From the NCBI RefSeq assembly GCF_000373245.1, contig NZ_KB890739.1, positions 472,441 to 536,440 of the forward strand: DNA of 64,000 bases, given 5' to 3'. The stretch comes from Echinicola pacifica DSM 19836. GTDB taxonomy: Bacteria > Bacteroidota > Bacteroidia > Cytophagales > Cyclobacteriaceae. Every line of letters begins with the position of its first letter. Position 1 is the stretch's first letter. The notes beneath the pieces are model-generated. The model ran no database searches. It saw nothing but the letters and a program-made list of their open reading frames with translations, and was not told the DNA's origin. This document shows positions 44,337 through 52,904 of this stretch, piece after piece. The position numbers and the translations under genes are program-made.

Positions 44337-44969
44337 TTGACTACTAAAAAAATCTACCTTCTTCGTCACGGCCAAACTGATTATAACCTTCGCGGGGTGG
44401 TTCAAGGAAGTGGCATCAATGCACCTATCAATTCTACGGGAGAAGCTCAGGCAGAGGCTTTCTATCAGGCCCATAAGGATGTGAAATTTGACAGGATTTA
44501 TTATACGGGTTTGCAGCGTACACGTCAGTCTATCCAGAAGTTCCTGGATGATACCGTGCCGCATGAGGCGATTCCGGATTTTAATGAGATCAGTTGGGGT
44601 AAGTATGAGGGCGTTCCCATGAGCCAGGAGGAGCATAGCTATTATCAAAGTATGCTAGAAAAATGGTCTGACGGGGACTTGGATTATGCCATTGAAGGCG
44701 GAGAATCACCAAATATGGTGTTTGCTAGACTGCAGCGAGGATTGGAATATGTGCTCTCTCAGGGTGGTGAGACGGTATTGATTTGTATGCACGGCAGGGC
44801 GATGCGCGTGATGCTTACCTTAATGCTGAAATACGACCTGCGCTTTATGGATGTATTTGATCATCATAATTTGGGGTATTATGAATTGACGATCAACGAA
44901 AAGGGAGATTTTCAGATGCAGCGATATAATAATATCAAGCACCTGAAAGAGGCCGGGCTTATCGGCTAA
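44337..44969 (+). CDS. Histidine phosphatase family protein
   Basis: This 210-residue member of the phosphoglycerate-mutase-like superfamily has the catalytic RHG at about 10-12 (IYLLRHGQTDYN), Glu in NEISWGKYEG (about 82-91) and the second His in CMHGRAMRVM (about 151). The start is TTG 44337, because a TGA lies six codons upstream and no ATG precedes the catalytic motif. The conserved Asn/Tyr features do not identify the substrate; broad-specificity phosphatase is the fair name. Divergent from menI across 163 bp. Confidence 0.88.
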   Translation: MTTKKIYLLRHGQTDYNLRGVVQGSGINAPINSTGEAQAEAFYQAHKDVKFDRIYYTGLQRTRQSIQKFLDDTVPHEAIPDFNEISWGKYEGVPMSQEEHSYYQSMLEKWSDGDLDYAIEGGESPNMVFARLQRGLEYVLSQGGETVLICMHGRAMRVMLTLMLKYDLRFMDVFDHHNLGYYELTINEKGDFQMQRYNNIKHLKEAGLIG

Positions 44970-44971
44970 TA

Positions 44972-45358
44972 TTATTTGCGTTTAGCGCTGAGATCTTCAT
45001 AGGAAGCTATTAATTCCTGATAATTGTCCTTGCTTTCGCTTAAGTCAATGATCCGAAAAGCAATTTCGCTTAAGGGCTTCCAAGTGTTGTCTTTGATTTG
45101 AACGAGTCGTTTTGCGATATCGCACTTATCGAGCTCGCATTGTGGGATGCTTATATAGATTACCGCATCGGAGTTGCCGGTATAAGACTTAGTTTTATAA
45201 TCTTCCATCAAGCTCGTCTCTATAAAGCTAGCGCTGGTGTCTAAGCTTTTGAGTTCTTTTTTGCTAAAGATTACCAAAAAGGTCTTGTCTTCCGGCGTTT
45301 TGCAAAAAGCGGAACTAACCACTAGGGTGATAAATGTGATCAGTAATAAATGCTTCAT
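44972..45358 (-). CDS. Small exported protein of unknown function
   Basis: This 128-residue protein has a clear signal peptide (KHLLLITFITLVVSSAFC; cleavage near 19-20, or a lipobox-like AFC). The mature domain reads as alternating strands and helices (KTFLVIFSKKELKSLD, SDAVIYISIPQCELDKCD, SEIAFRIIDLSES) with a C-x4-C pair. I do not recognise the family. It ends 2 nt from the convergent phosphatase gene. Confidence 0.7.
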   Translation of the reverse strand: MKHLLLITFITLVVSSAFCKTPEDKTFLVIFSKKELKSLDTSASFIETSLMEDYKTKSYTGNSDAVIYISIPQCELDKCDIAKRLVQIKDNTWKPLSEIAFRIIDLSESKDNYQELIASYEDLSAKRK

Positions 45359-45612
45359 TTGAGAAATATATAAAAATATTTCTATTGCGCCAAGAACTAA
45401 ATGGGATGCTTTAAGGAAAATTTTACCAAAATGACTTAATTATTACCAATTTAACCCTGTATCTATTTTGCATTGTGGGGGAGCTTGATGCTGCTTTGAT
45501 CGAGGTATAGCACTCATGAGTGAATGGGGCTAGTAAAGGGCCTGATAGGCTAAGGGAAATAAAAAAATAAATTGGCTTAATTTCTTAAGGAAAGATAAAT
45601 GGTATTAAAATA

Positions 45613-45639
45613 AAAAAGCCTGGCTTAGCCAGGCTTTTT
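45613..45639 (-). terminator. Rho-independent terminator after the zinc-ribbon gene
   Basis: A perfect 12-bp stem (AAAAAGCCTGGC 45613-45624, GCCAGGCTTTTT 45628-45639) with a TTA loop, 2 nt from the stop codon. Confidence 0.93.
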
Positions 45640-45641
45640 AC

Positions 45642-46421
45642 TTATGATTTTTTAGCACGAGTGCTTCTTTTTTTCTTTGGAATCGTTTCGTCCTCGATTT
45701 CATCGGCTACATCCGCTAGGATTCTTCCGCAATGTTCGCAAACGATAAGTTTTTTCTTTTCTCGAATATCCGCTTGACGCTGAGGGGGAACGATATTAAA
45801 ACATCCACCACAAGCACCTCTTTTTACTTCTACTACCGCCAATCCGTTTTTAGCATTGTTTCGGATTTTCTGATAGGATTTCAGTAGACGCTCTTCGATT
45901 TTCTTAGTAGCCTTCTCACGTTCGGCTTTAAGCTTGTTTTCTTCAGATTCACTTTCAGAAACAATATTGCTCAACTCCTCTTTTTTCGTGTCAAGGTCTT
46001 TTCTACGATCTTTGACGGTCTCTTTGAGCTCTTCCAGATCTTTCTTCTTGTGCTCTATTCTGATTTCTGCTTCACCGATCTTCTTCCTAGAAACCTGGAT
46101 CTCCAAGTCTTGCAGTTCCAGCTCTTTGGTGATGGCGTCATACTCACGATTGTTTCTGACGTTCATCTGCTGTTCCTGATACTTCTTGATCAGTTTTTCA
46201 GATTCTTTTATAGCTTCTTTGTGCTTCTTGATTTCATCCTCAAGGCCCTGAATGTCATTATTGAATTTGTCTAGCCTGGTTTCATAACCAGCTATTTCGT
46301 CTTCCAAGTCTTGAACTTCTTCAGGTAGAGCCCCCCGGATTTTAAAAATGGCGTCTAACCGGGAATCTATTTTTTGAAGATTATAGATGGCATCAAGTTT
46401 CTGTGCGACTGTACTTTCCAT
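45642..46421 (-). CDS. Coiled-coil C4 zinc-ribbon protein
   Basis: This 259-residue protein has a long charged coiled coil at about 15-190 (heptad-rich EIxxLEDEIKKHKEAIKE pattern). A C-terminal C4 zinc ribbon follows at about 203-237 (CGGCFNIV...VCEHCGRIL, two C-x2-C pairs), then a basic tail. It is related to the CdsZ/FlgZ-type zinc-ribbon proteins. It starts 3 nt after the Nif3-like gene, a pairing seen across many bacteria. Function unresolved; a nucleic-acid or protein adaptor role is likely. Confidence 0.88.
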   Translation of the reverse strand: MESTVAQKLDAIYNLQKIDSRLDAIFKIRGALPEEVQDLEDEIAGYETRLDKFNNDIQGLEDEIKKHKEAIKESEKLIKKYQEQQMNVRNNREYDAITKELELQDLEIQVSRKKIGEAEIRIEHKKKDLEELKETVKDRRKDLDTKKEELSNIVSESESEENKLKAEREKATKKIEERLLKSYQKIRNNAKNGLAVVEVKRGACGGCFNIVPPQRQADIREKKKLIVCEHCGRILADVADEIEDETIPKKKRSTRAKKS

Positions 46422-46424
46422 GTA

Positions 46425-47525
46425 CTATATGTAAGTTATGGGATTCGTAATGACTTTTGTCAAATAGAGTGCAATATTACTAAAATTCTGGGACAATAAC
46501 TCCAATAATAAGTCTTTTGTATAAATTTCACTTTCGTAATGCCCAATGTCAGTTATAATCAGCTGATTGTCAGCGTCAAAGAATTCGTGGTATTTTACGT
46601 CAGAAGTGATAAATATGTCTGCGCCAGCACTTTTGGCAGCATTCAAAAGAAATATCCCAGCTCCACCGCATACGGCTACTGTGCGAATCGGTCTATGCTG
46701 CAAGGGCGTATGCTTGATGACTTGAAGGTTCATTTTCTCTTTTAGCAAAGCTAAAAATGCTCCCTCTTCCATCTCTTGGTCCAGCCTGCCGACCATGCCC
46801 GAGCCCACATCTTGATGTTGGTTTTCCAGTTGGTGAAGATAATAAGCCACTTCCTCATAAGGATGGCTCTTCTTAAGTGCTTGAAGAATTTTATTTCGTA
46901 AATAACCGGGGAATATCACCTCAATGCGATCCTCAGAAACCCTTTCTATCCGACCCTTTTGTCCAATAGTAGGATTTGCATTGTCCGAAGGTAAGAAACT
47001 TCCTTGGCCTGGCACCTTAAAGCTGCAATTTTTATATTCCCCTATGGCTCCAGCCCCTGCCTGATGCAGCGCGTCCAAAACCTTATTCGTGTCTTTCTCT
47101 GGCACAAAGGCCGTTAATTTATTCAAAAGGCCACCTTTAGGAGCTAGGATCTTTGGATTTAGAATGCCGATTTTATCGCATATCCTCTTGTTTACCCCCG
47201 TATGAATATGATCCAGATTCGTATGAATAGCATAGATTGCCACATCTCCTTTTATGGCTTTGATGATCGTGCGCTCCACATAGTTTCTTCCCGTCAGGCT
47301 CTTTAGCCCCTTGAAGATTATGGGATGATGGGCCACGATTAGATTACAGCCCAGCGATAGGGCTTCTTCCACTACCGCCTCAGTGACATCCAGGGTGCAG
47401 ACAATGCCTTTTACCTCCGCAGAAGGATCGCCAGTGAGCAGCCCGGAATTGTCATAAGACTCCTGATAGGCTGGCGGAGCTATGCTTTCCAAATAGGAAA
47501 CTATATCGCTTATTAAATTAACCAT
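46425..47525 (-). CDS. Nif3-like dinuclear metal-centre protein (DUF34)
   Basis: This 366-residue protein contains the YbgI/NIF3 metal-binding halves (NSGLLTGDPSAEVKGIV, AHHPIIFKGLKSLTG, IHTNLDHIHTGVN, then GGAGIFLLNAAKSAGADIFITSDVKYHEFFDA near the end). An inserted PII-like domain in the middle (about 130-235, TAFVPEKDTNKVLDALHQAGAGAIGEYKNCSF) is the longer bacterial form. The biochemical role is still debated: a putative metal-dependent hydrolase or GTP cyclohydrolase I type 2-like protein. Operon with the zinc-ribbon gene; divergent from lpxK across about 41 bp. Confidence 0.9.
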   Translation of the reverse strand: MVNLISDIVSYLESIAPPAYQESYDNSGLLTGDPSAEVKGIVCTLDVTEAVVEEALSLGCNLIVAHHPIIFKGLKSLTGRNYVERTIIKAIKGDVAIYAIHTNLDHIHTGVNKRICDKIGILNPKILAPKGGLLNKLTAFVPEKDTNKVLDALHQAGAGAIGEYKNCSFKVPGQGSFLPSDNANPTIGQKGRIERVSEDRIEVIFPGYLRNKILQALKKSHPYEEVAYYLHQLENQHQDVGSGMVGRLDQEMEEGAFLALLKEKMNLQVIKHTPLQHRPIRTVAVCGGAGIFLLNAAKSAGADIFITSDVKYHEFFDADNQLIITDIGHYESEIYTKDLLLELLSQNFSNIALYLTKVITNPITYI

Positions 47526-47566
47526 ATATTTGTGTTTTGACCTGTGGATTCAAATGTAAAAAAAAT

Positions 47567-48640
47567 ATGGCAATGAGCCCTTACCGATGGTTACTCTATC
47601 CTTTTTCGCTTGCTTATGAAGGGATCACCAGCTGGCGCAATAGTATGTTCGATTCTGGGGTAAAAAAAAGCAGCTCCTTCGATGTGCCTTGTATTGCGGT
47701 GGGTAATCTAGCAATGGGAGGGACGGGGAAGACACCGATGGTGGAGTTTTTGGTAGAAGCCTATAAAGATCAATACCCTCTGGCAACTCTAAGTCGCGGA
47801 TATGGTCGCAGGACGAAGGGCTATATCCTGGCGGATAAATTTACCGGCCCTGAGGATATCGGTGATGAGCCGTATCAGATTTATAGCAAATATGCAGGCC
47901 AGATTACGGTGGCAGTGGGCGAAAAACGCGCCCTGGCCATTCCTCAGATACTTAATGATGCTCCAGAGACATCGTTGATTTTTCTGGATGATGCCTTTCA
48001 ACATAGATATGTGAAGGCTGATTTTTATATAATGCTTACCACTTTCCAGCGGCCTTTCTTTGAGGATTATGTGGTGCCTGCAGGGACGCTGCGCGAGAAA
48101 AGAGAGGGAGCGCAAAGAGCTCAGGCCGTCGTGGTTACCAAATGCCCCAAATCACTTTCCAGCCAACAACAAGAGCACTATAAATCAGAAATAATAAAAT
48201 ATACAAAGAAGGATTGCCCGGTGTATTTTAGCAGCTTGGAATATGGCGCACCCTATGATATCGCTGGGAAAGACCGCTATTTTTCTGGGAATGTGATTCT
48301 CCTGACGGGTATAGCAAGCAATGCACTGGTAAAAGAGAAGGTCAAGGCTAATTTTAATCTTTTGGAGACACTGGAATATTCCGATCATCATCGCTATCAA
48401 ATGAAGGATATAGAGGGCTTAAAGCGGATATATCAAAATTATAAAACACAGAATCCTGTGGTGCTGACCACCGAAAAGGACGCTGTGAAACTTAAAGATG
48501 ACAATTATGCTGGATTTTTGAAGGAAATCCCGATTTTTGCGTTACCTGTAAAGGTCCATTTGGAGGGAAATGGAGACCAGGAATTACTAAAACAAGTTTC
48601 CCAAGCAATCAGTAATAAAGGTTACCACCGTGAAGTATAA
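47567..48640 (+). CDS. lpxK: Tetraacyldisaccharide 4'-kinase
   Basis: LpxK phosphorylates the 4' position of the lipid A precursor at the inner membrane. P-loop: VGNLAMGGTGKTPMVEFL (about 46-63 from the ATG at 47567); LSRGYGRRTKGY and FLDDAFQHR are family motifs. A TTG at 47537 is open in frame but 47567 or 47573 (MSPYRWLLYPFSL) fits the family start. A -7-like TATATTTG at 47525-47532 overlaps the start of the divergent Nif3-like gene. The 3' end overlaps the putative-porin gene by 11 nt. Confidence 0.92.
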   Translation: MAMSPYRWLLYPFSLAYEGITSWRNSMFDSGVKKSSSFDVPCIAVGNLAMGGTGKTPMVEFLVEAYKDQYPLATLSRGYGRRTKGYILADKFTGPEDIGDEPYQIYSKYAGQITVAVGEKRALAIPQILNDAPETSLIFLDDAFQHRYVKADFYIMLTTFQRPFFEDYVVPAGTLREKREGAQRAQAVVVTKCPKSLSSQQQEHYKSEIIKYTKKDCPVYFSSLEYGAPYDIAGKDRYFSGNVILLTGIASNALVKEKVKANFNLLETLEYSDHHRYQMKDIEGLKRIYQNYKTQNPVVLTTEKDAVKLKDDNYAGFLKEIPIFALPVKVHLEGNGDQELLKQVSQAISNKGYHREV

Positions 48641-50558
48641 GCATCTATTAATAGTTTTTGTATCAATGATATTGATCCTGCGTCAGCAAGATGCTGCTGC
48701 CCAGCGAGAAATACAGGGGCAAGGTACTGAGCAGGAAAAAAAGCAGAATGAGCAGAATAACGAACGATCCGGCCTAATAGACGACTCCACCAAAATGGTC
48801 TATGGTCCTAAGACTACGCTTTATTTTCAGGAGAAAAATGTCAAGTTCAATAATATGGAGAAAACGCCTCTGGATACGGGGCTAACAGGTTTTCATAATT
48901 TCGAGCCGGTATTCAGAAGTGGACAGAAGTTTCAGGATTTAGGGAATATAGGAAGTGCTGCCACCCCGGTGTATTATCAGCTGCCTGGTCAGATCGGTGC
49001 CAGATCGGGCTTCGAGGCTTATGATTTATATTATCATTCCCCCGATAGTATGCTTTATTTTGATACTAAGTCTCCTTATACCAAGCTGGAGGCTTTCTAT
49101 GGCGGCGGAAATCGCAATATGCTGAATGTCGCCTTTGCCAGAAATATTAATCCTAGGTGGAATATTGGTTTTAACTATAATACCATCAGAGCTCGGAAAA
49201 CACTCAATCCTAATGCCCGCGATGATAATATGGTGGAGCAAAACTCCTACTCCCTGCATACCAATTATAAATCGGAAAATGGCAAATATTTCCTATTGGC
49301 AAACTTTTCCCGTATGCATCATAAGGTATTTGAGATCGGTGGGATCATTCCTCCTTCGGTGGACAGCACCTCCTTATATTTTACTTATGAGGACTCCAAA
49401 GTATGGCTGAGTGAGAGTGAAGCCACCGATATCCGGCAAGATTACCATCTCTATCACCAGTATGAGATCCTGAAAGGCTGGCAAGTATATCATGTGTTCG
49501 ATAAGAAAAAGCAAGGTTTATCCTTTTTCTCTGACTTGACGACCAGCGATTCGGCCTTTTTTGACTATCATGATCGACCAGGAATTATAAATTCAGATTC
49601 TACGACCAATTATCACCATTTTTCAGAAGTGAAAAATGAAGCAGGCTTCAAAGGTGATTTTGGGCCGGTATATTATAATGCTTTTGTGAAATTTCGTACC
49701 GGGAAATTCACCAGCCCAAATTTCACCCAGGATTATTCCTTCAATGAAGTGTTTATCGGGGGAGCCTTGCGGGGTGAGATCAATGACCAATGGTCCTTTG
49801 AGGCTGATGGAGAGTACCTTATTCCCAGCGGATATAAAATCAGCGGCTACTTCCATTCTCCATTCCTGGACTTCACCTATACCAAAACCTCCTATAAGCC
49901 CTCGGCGATGCAGGAGCGATATATGGGGAACCACTATCAATGGGAGAATAATTTCAGCAATATAGGCGCTGATCAGATCAAAGGGGTCATTAAATTGGAC
50001 CTTCCTAATATCATTGTCCGGCCCTCCCTGACACTGTCCAGGGTAAATAATCACGTCTATTTCAATGAGGTACAGGAAGCCCAGCAGGCCGACGGGCAAG
50101 CGTATATGATCAGCCCGGGAATCCGTGCCGATATCACCTTCTGGAAGAATCTTAGATGGCAGTCTGAGCTGATTCATACCACCATCACCGGAGATGCCAA
50201 AGACGTATTCCGTATTCCCAGCTTATTTATAAGGAGTCGGCTGTTCTTTGACGGGCCGATGTTTGATGATAATTTGTATATCCAATTTGGCCTGGAGGGC
50301 AGGTATAAGAGTGATTATTTTGCGATGTCCTATATGCCAGCCAGCCAGCAGTACTACCTGCAAAATGACTTTAATGTATATGCCTATCCGGTATTAGATG
50401 CTTTTGTGGACCTGAGAATCAATAGAACCCGGGTCCTATTTAGGTATAATCATCTCAATAGTGGTTTTATGCAGGAGCAAGGGTATTTTGTCACCCCGGA
50501 TTATACTGGTCTCAAAGGGTCCCTGGATTTGGGGATCAGCTGGTATTTCTTCGATTAA
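48630..50558 (+). CDS. Putative porin (Bacteroidota family)
   Basis: This 642-residue protein starts at GTG 48630, inside the last codons of lpxK. The signal peptide is at 1-25 (QQDAAAQ), with a Gln/Glu-rich linker (about 26-50). A long aromatic-rich barrel follows, with alternating short strands and ends at an aromatic residue (ISWYFFD), as outer-membrane proteins do. It matches the uncharacterised putative porin group that commonly follows lpxK in the phylum. Substrate unknown. Overlap with lpxK implies coupled expression. Confidence 0.82.
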   Translation: MKYKHLLIVFVSMILILRQQDAAAQREIQGQGTEQEKKQNEQNNERSGLIDDSTKMVYGPKTTLYFQEKNVKFNNMEKTPLDTGLTGFHNFEPVFRSGQKFQDLGNIGSAATPVYYQLPGQIGARSGFEAYDLYYHSPDSMLYFDTKSPYTKLEAFYGGGNRNMLNVAFARNINPRWNIGFNYNTIRARKTLNPNARDDNMVEQNSYSLHTNYKSENGKYFLLANFSRMHHKVFEIGGIIPPSVDSTSLYFTYEDSKVWLSESEATDIRQDYHLYHQYEILKGWQVYHVFDKKKQGLSFFSDLTTSDSAFFDYHDRPGIINSDSTTNYHHFSEVKNEAGFKGDFGPVYYNAFVKFRTGKFTSPNFTQDYSFNEVFIGGALRGEINDQWSFEADGEYLIPSGYKISGYFHSPFLDFTYTKTSYKPSAMQERYMGNHYQWENNFSNIGADQIKGVIKLDLPNIIVRPSLTLSRVNNHVYFNEVQEAQQADGQAYMISPGIRADITFWKNLRWQSELIHTTITGDAKDVFRIPSLFIRSRLFFDGPMFDDNLYIQFGLEGRYKSDYFAMSYMPASQQYYLQNDFNVYAYPVLDAFVDLRINRTRVLFRYNHLNSGFMQEQGYFVTPDYTGLKGSLDLGISWYFFD

Positions 50559-50619
50559 TAAGCAGCGGGTTTGGCCAAAGGAGATGTAGTGGATGGTGAA
50601 AAATGAGCTTTATTAAGAG

Positions 50620-51231
50620 ATGAATTGGGAAGAAAGTACACGAAATAAAATGCTGAATCTGCAGCTGCCTACCGATCCTCGGTGGGTGAATATCGCGGCA
50701 ATGAACCTGGAAGATATTTTGGTGGATCATGCCTATTGTGAGCAAAAGGCTGCCTCTTCCTGCATTTCTTTAATCTTACGATTCCCTGATTTGGTGGAGC
50801 TGGTGGACATGCTCAGCCCGGTGGTGGCTGAGGAGTGGGCTCACTTCGAGCGAGTAATGGAGCAAATCAGGAAACGTGGATTTCACTTCGGTAAGGCACG
50901 TAAGGATGAGTATGTGCTGCAGCTGGCGGCCTTCGTCCGAAAAGGAGGAAGACGAATGGATCAATTGGTCGAATACCTCCTGATGAATGCCTTGATAGAG
51001 GCTAGAAGTTGTGAGCGATTTAAGCTTCTTTGGAATAATATTCAAGATAAAGAACTTCAGCAATTTTATTATGAATTGATGATCTCCGAGGCAGGACACT
51101 ATGTTAATTTTTTGGAAATGGCAAAGTTCTATCATGAGGAAGACTATGTGGAGGCAAGGTGGAAAGAATGGCTGGAACATGAGGCTGAGGTGATGAAAAA
51201 CCTGGAAATAAGGTCTGATAGAATGCATTGA
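50620..51231 (+). CDS. miaE: tRNA-(ms2io6A)-hydroxylase
   Basis: This 203-residue non-haem diiron monooxygenase hydroxylates the isopentenyl group of ms2i6A37 in tRNA. Ferritin-like iron ligands are visible: Glu at DHAYCEQKAAS (about 41), EEWAHFERV (EExxH, about 73-76), IEARSCERF (about 128) and ISEAGHYVNF (ExxH, about 158-161). It needs the product of MiaA (encoded at 19287) and MiaB (not in window). A separate gene encodes the related methylthiotransferase MtaB nearby. Confidence 0.93.
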   Translation: MNWEESTRNKMLNLQLPTDPRWVNIAAMNLEDILVDHAYCEQKAASSCISLILRFPDLVELVDMLSPVVAEEWAHFERVMEQIRKRGFHFGKARKDEYVLQLAAFVRKGGRRMDQLVEYLLMNALIEARSCERFKLLWNNIQDKELQQFYYELMISEAGHYVNFLEMAKFYHEEDYVEARWKEWLEHEAEVMKNLEIRSDRMH

Positions 51232-51441
51232 GCCCCTCAGCTGTTCTTGTTTGTTTTAATAGAAGGACTATAACGGAAGCTAACAGGGTAGGCTGCTAGC
51301 TTTGCTGAGGGATAAAGTCTGGAACTGGCTTGAGGCTGGTGTATTTTTAAGTGAAATAATTCGCTTATCGTTGAATAAATTGATAATATATGGTTCTTTA
51401 AGCATCGTGAAGATGTTTTTTGTATCGATACTGTACACTTT

Positions 51442-52686
51442 ATGGAATTGCTCGAAAATATAAGAGAGGCACTTAGGTCTATTAGGTCAAATTGGCTTCG
51501 TACCATCCTGACAGGGATGATTATCGCGATAGGAATCACCTCCTTAGTAGGGATGTTGACGGCTATTGATGCGATGAAAGCCCAGATTGTGGAGAGTTTT
51601 AGTGGCTTGGGAGCTAATAATTTTGATGTGCGCACCAAAAACACCTCTGGTGGTAGGGTGACGCAAGATGGAGTGAAAGAGAAGACTTTTCCCCCAGTGG
51701 ACTTTAGGGAAGCTCTTGCATTTAAGGAAGCTTACGGCTCCCGTGGACAGTCCACGGTATTTACTAGGGTCTCAGGATCCGCAGAGGTGAAGCGAGGTTC
51801 CGTGATTACTGATCCTAATGTAAGAATTACCGGTGTGGATGAAGATTATTTATTGATCAAGGGGCTGGATATTAATCAGGGGCGTAACTTCAGTAATGTG
51901 GAAGTGCAGTATGGAAATAATGTATGTATTATTGGTAGTGAGCTGGTGGAGACACTTTTTGGTGAGAATGAAAAAGCCGTTGCTGACTATATTTCATTTG
52001 CCGGAAATAGATATACCATAGTAGGAGTTTTGGAAGAGCAGGGTGCTGTAGGGAATGATTCGGGTGCAGATAGGACGATTTTGATTCCTGTGGAGAATGC
52101 ATCTCGCTTGGACCAAACGGGTGGTTTTAGATATACCATTACACTCAGCTCTGCAGATCCTGCAAAATTAGATTATGAAATGGGCCAGGCCACGGGTCTG
52201 ATGCGCAAAGTGAGGCAGGATAGAGTGGGGGAAGAGGATTCTTTTGAGGTGATCAAATCAAATACTGTGGGAGAAAGCCTCGAGGAGGTAGCCGGATATC
52301 TTCGTATTGGAGGATTTGGAATTGGTTTTATTACCTTGCTTGGAGCTTCTGTAGGATTGATGAATATCATGCTCGTTTCGGTGACGGAGCGGACCCGCGA
52401 GATCGGAGTGCGCAAAGCTCTTGGAGCTACTCCAAAACGGATTCGCCAGCAGTTTCTGATTGAGGCCATTGTCATATGTGTTTTAGGAGGCTTGTTTGGA
52501 GTGATGTTAGGATTAGGGATCGGCAATATTGTTGCCAGCCTTGTGGGCCCCGGAGGATTTTTGGTGCCTTGGCTTTGGGTGATTATGGCATTTATAGTAT
52601 GTATTGTGGTGGGATTGGTTTCCGGAGTTATTCCTGCGATCAAGGCGAGTAAGCTGGATCCTATTGAGGCGCTTCGATATGAATAA
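51442..52686 (+). CDS. MacB/FtsX-type ABC transporter permease
   Basis: This 414-residue inner-membrane permease has four membrane spans: one at about 20-40 (LRTILTGMIIAIGITSLVG) and three at about 288-310, 340-365 and 372-400. A periplasmic MacB-type domain lies between (about 45-270). The FtsX signature RTREIGVRKALGATPKRI stands at about 313-330. No ATP-binding subunit or membrane-fusion protein is adjacent, so it is an orphan; its ATPase must come from elsewhere. The substrate could be a lipoprotein, peptide or drug; none can be inferred. Confidence 0.9.
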   Translation: MELLENIREALRSIRSNWLRTILTGMIIAIGITSLVGMLTAIDAMKAQIVESFSGLGANNFDVRTKNTSGGRVTQDGVKEKTFPPVDFREALAFKEAYGSRGQSTVFTRVSGSAEVKRGSVITDPNVRITGVDEDYLLIKGLDINQGRNFSNVEVQYGNNVCIIGSELVETLFGENEKAVADYISFAGNRYTIVGVLEEQGAVGNDSGADRTILIPVENASRLDQTGGFRYTITLSSADPAKLDYEMGQATGLMRKVRQDRVGEEDSFEVIKSNTVGESLEEVAGYLRIGGFGIGFITLLGASVGLMNIMLVSVTERTREIGVRKALGATPKRIRQQFLIEAIVICVLGGLFGVMLGLGIGNIVASLVGPGGFLVPWLWVIMAFIVCIVVGLVSGVIPAIKASKLDPIEALRYE

Positions 52687-52793
52687 GTGGCTTCTGAGCC
52701 TGCTATAGATTTTCAGGAAGCAGGCTTTCCTTAGAACTAGACACTAATACCCCCCTGATATTTGAAGGATAGAGATCTGATTTAGGTCAAAAA

Positions 52794-52833
52794 AAACGCG
52801 ATAAGAAGTAGGTTTCTACCACTTATCGCGTTT
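52794..52833. terminator. Bidirectional terminator between the permease and mtaB
   Basis: A perfect 12-bp stem (AAACGCGATAAG 52794-52805, CTTATCGCGTTT 52822-52833) with A-rich and T-rich flanks serves convergent genes. Confidence 0.85.
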
Positions 52834-52904
52834 ATATTTTTAGTTAGATGGTACTTTTTATTCGACCATAAATTTATTTGTTTCCCAATAAATCTCTTTG
52901 ATGA

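Noticed and set aside
49623-50177. 184-codon minus-strand frame opposite the putative porin
   Set aside because: Antisense shadow; the plus-strand frame has a signal peptide and barrel pattern.
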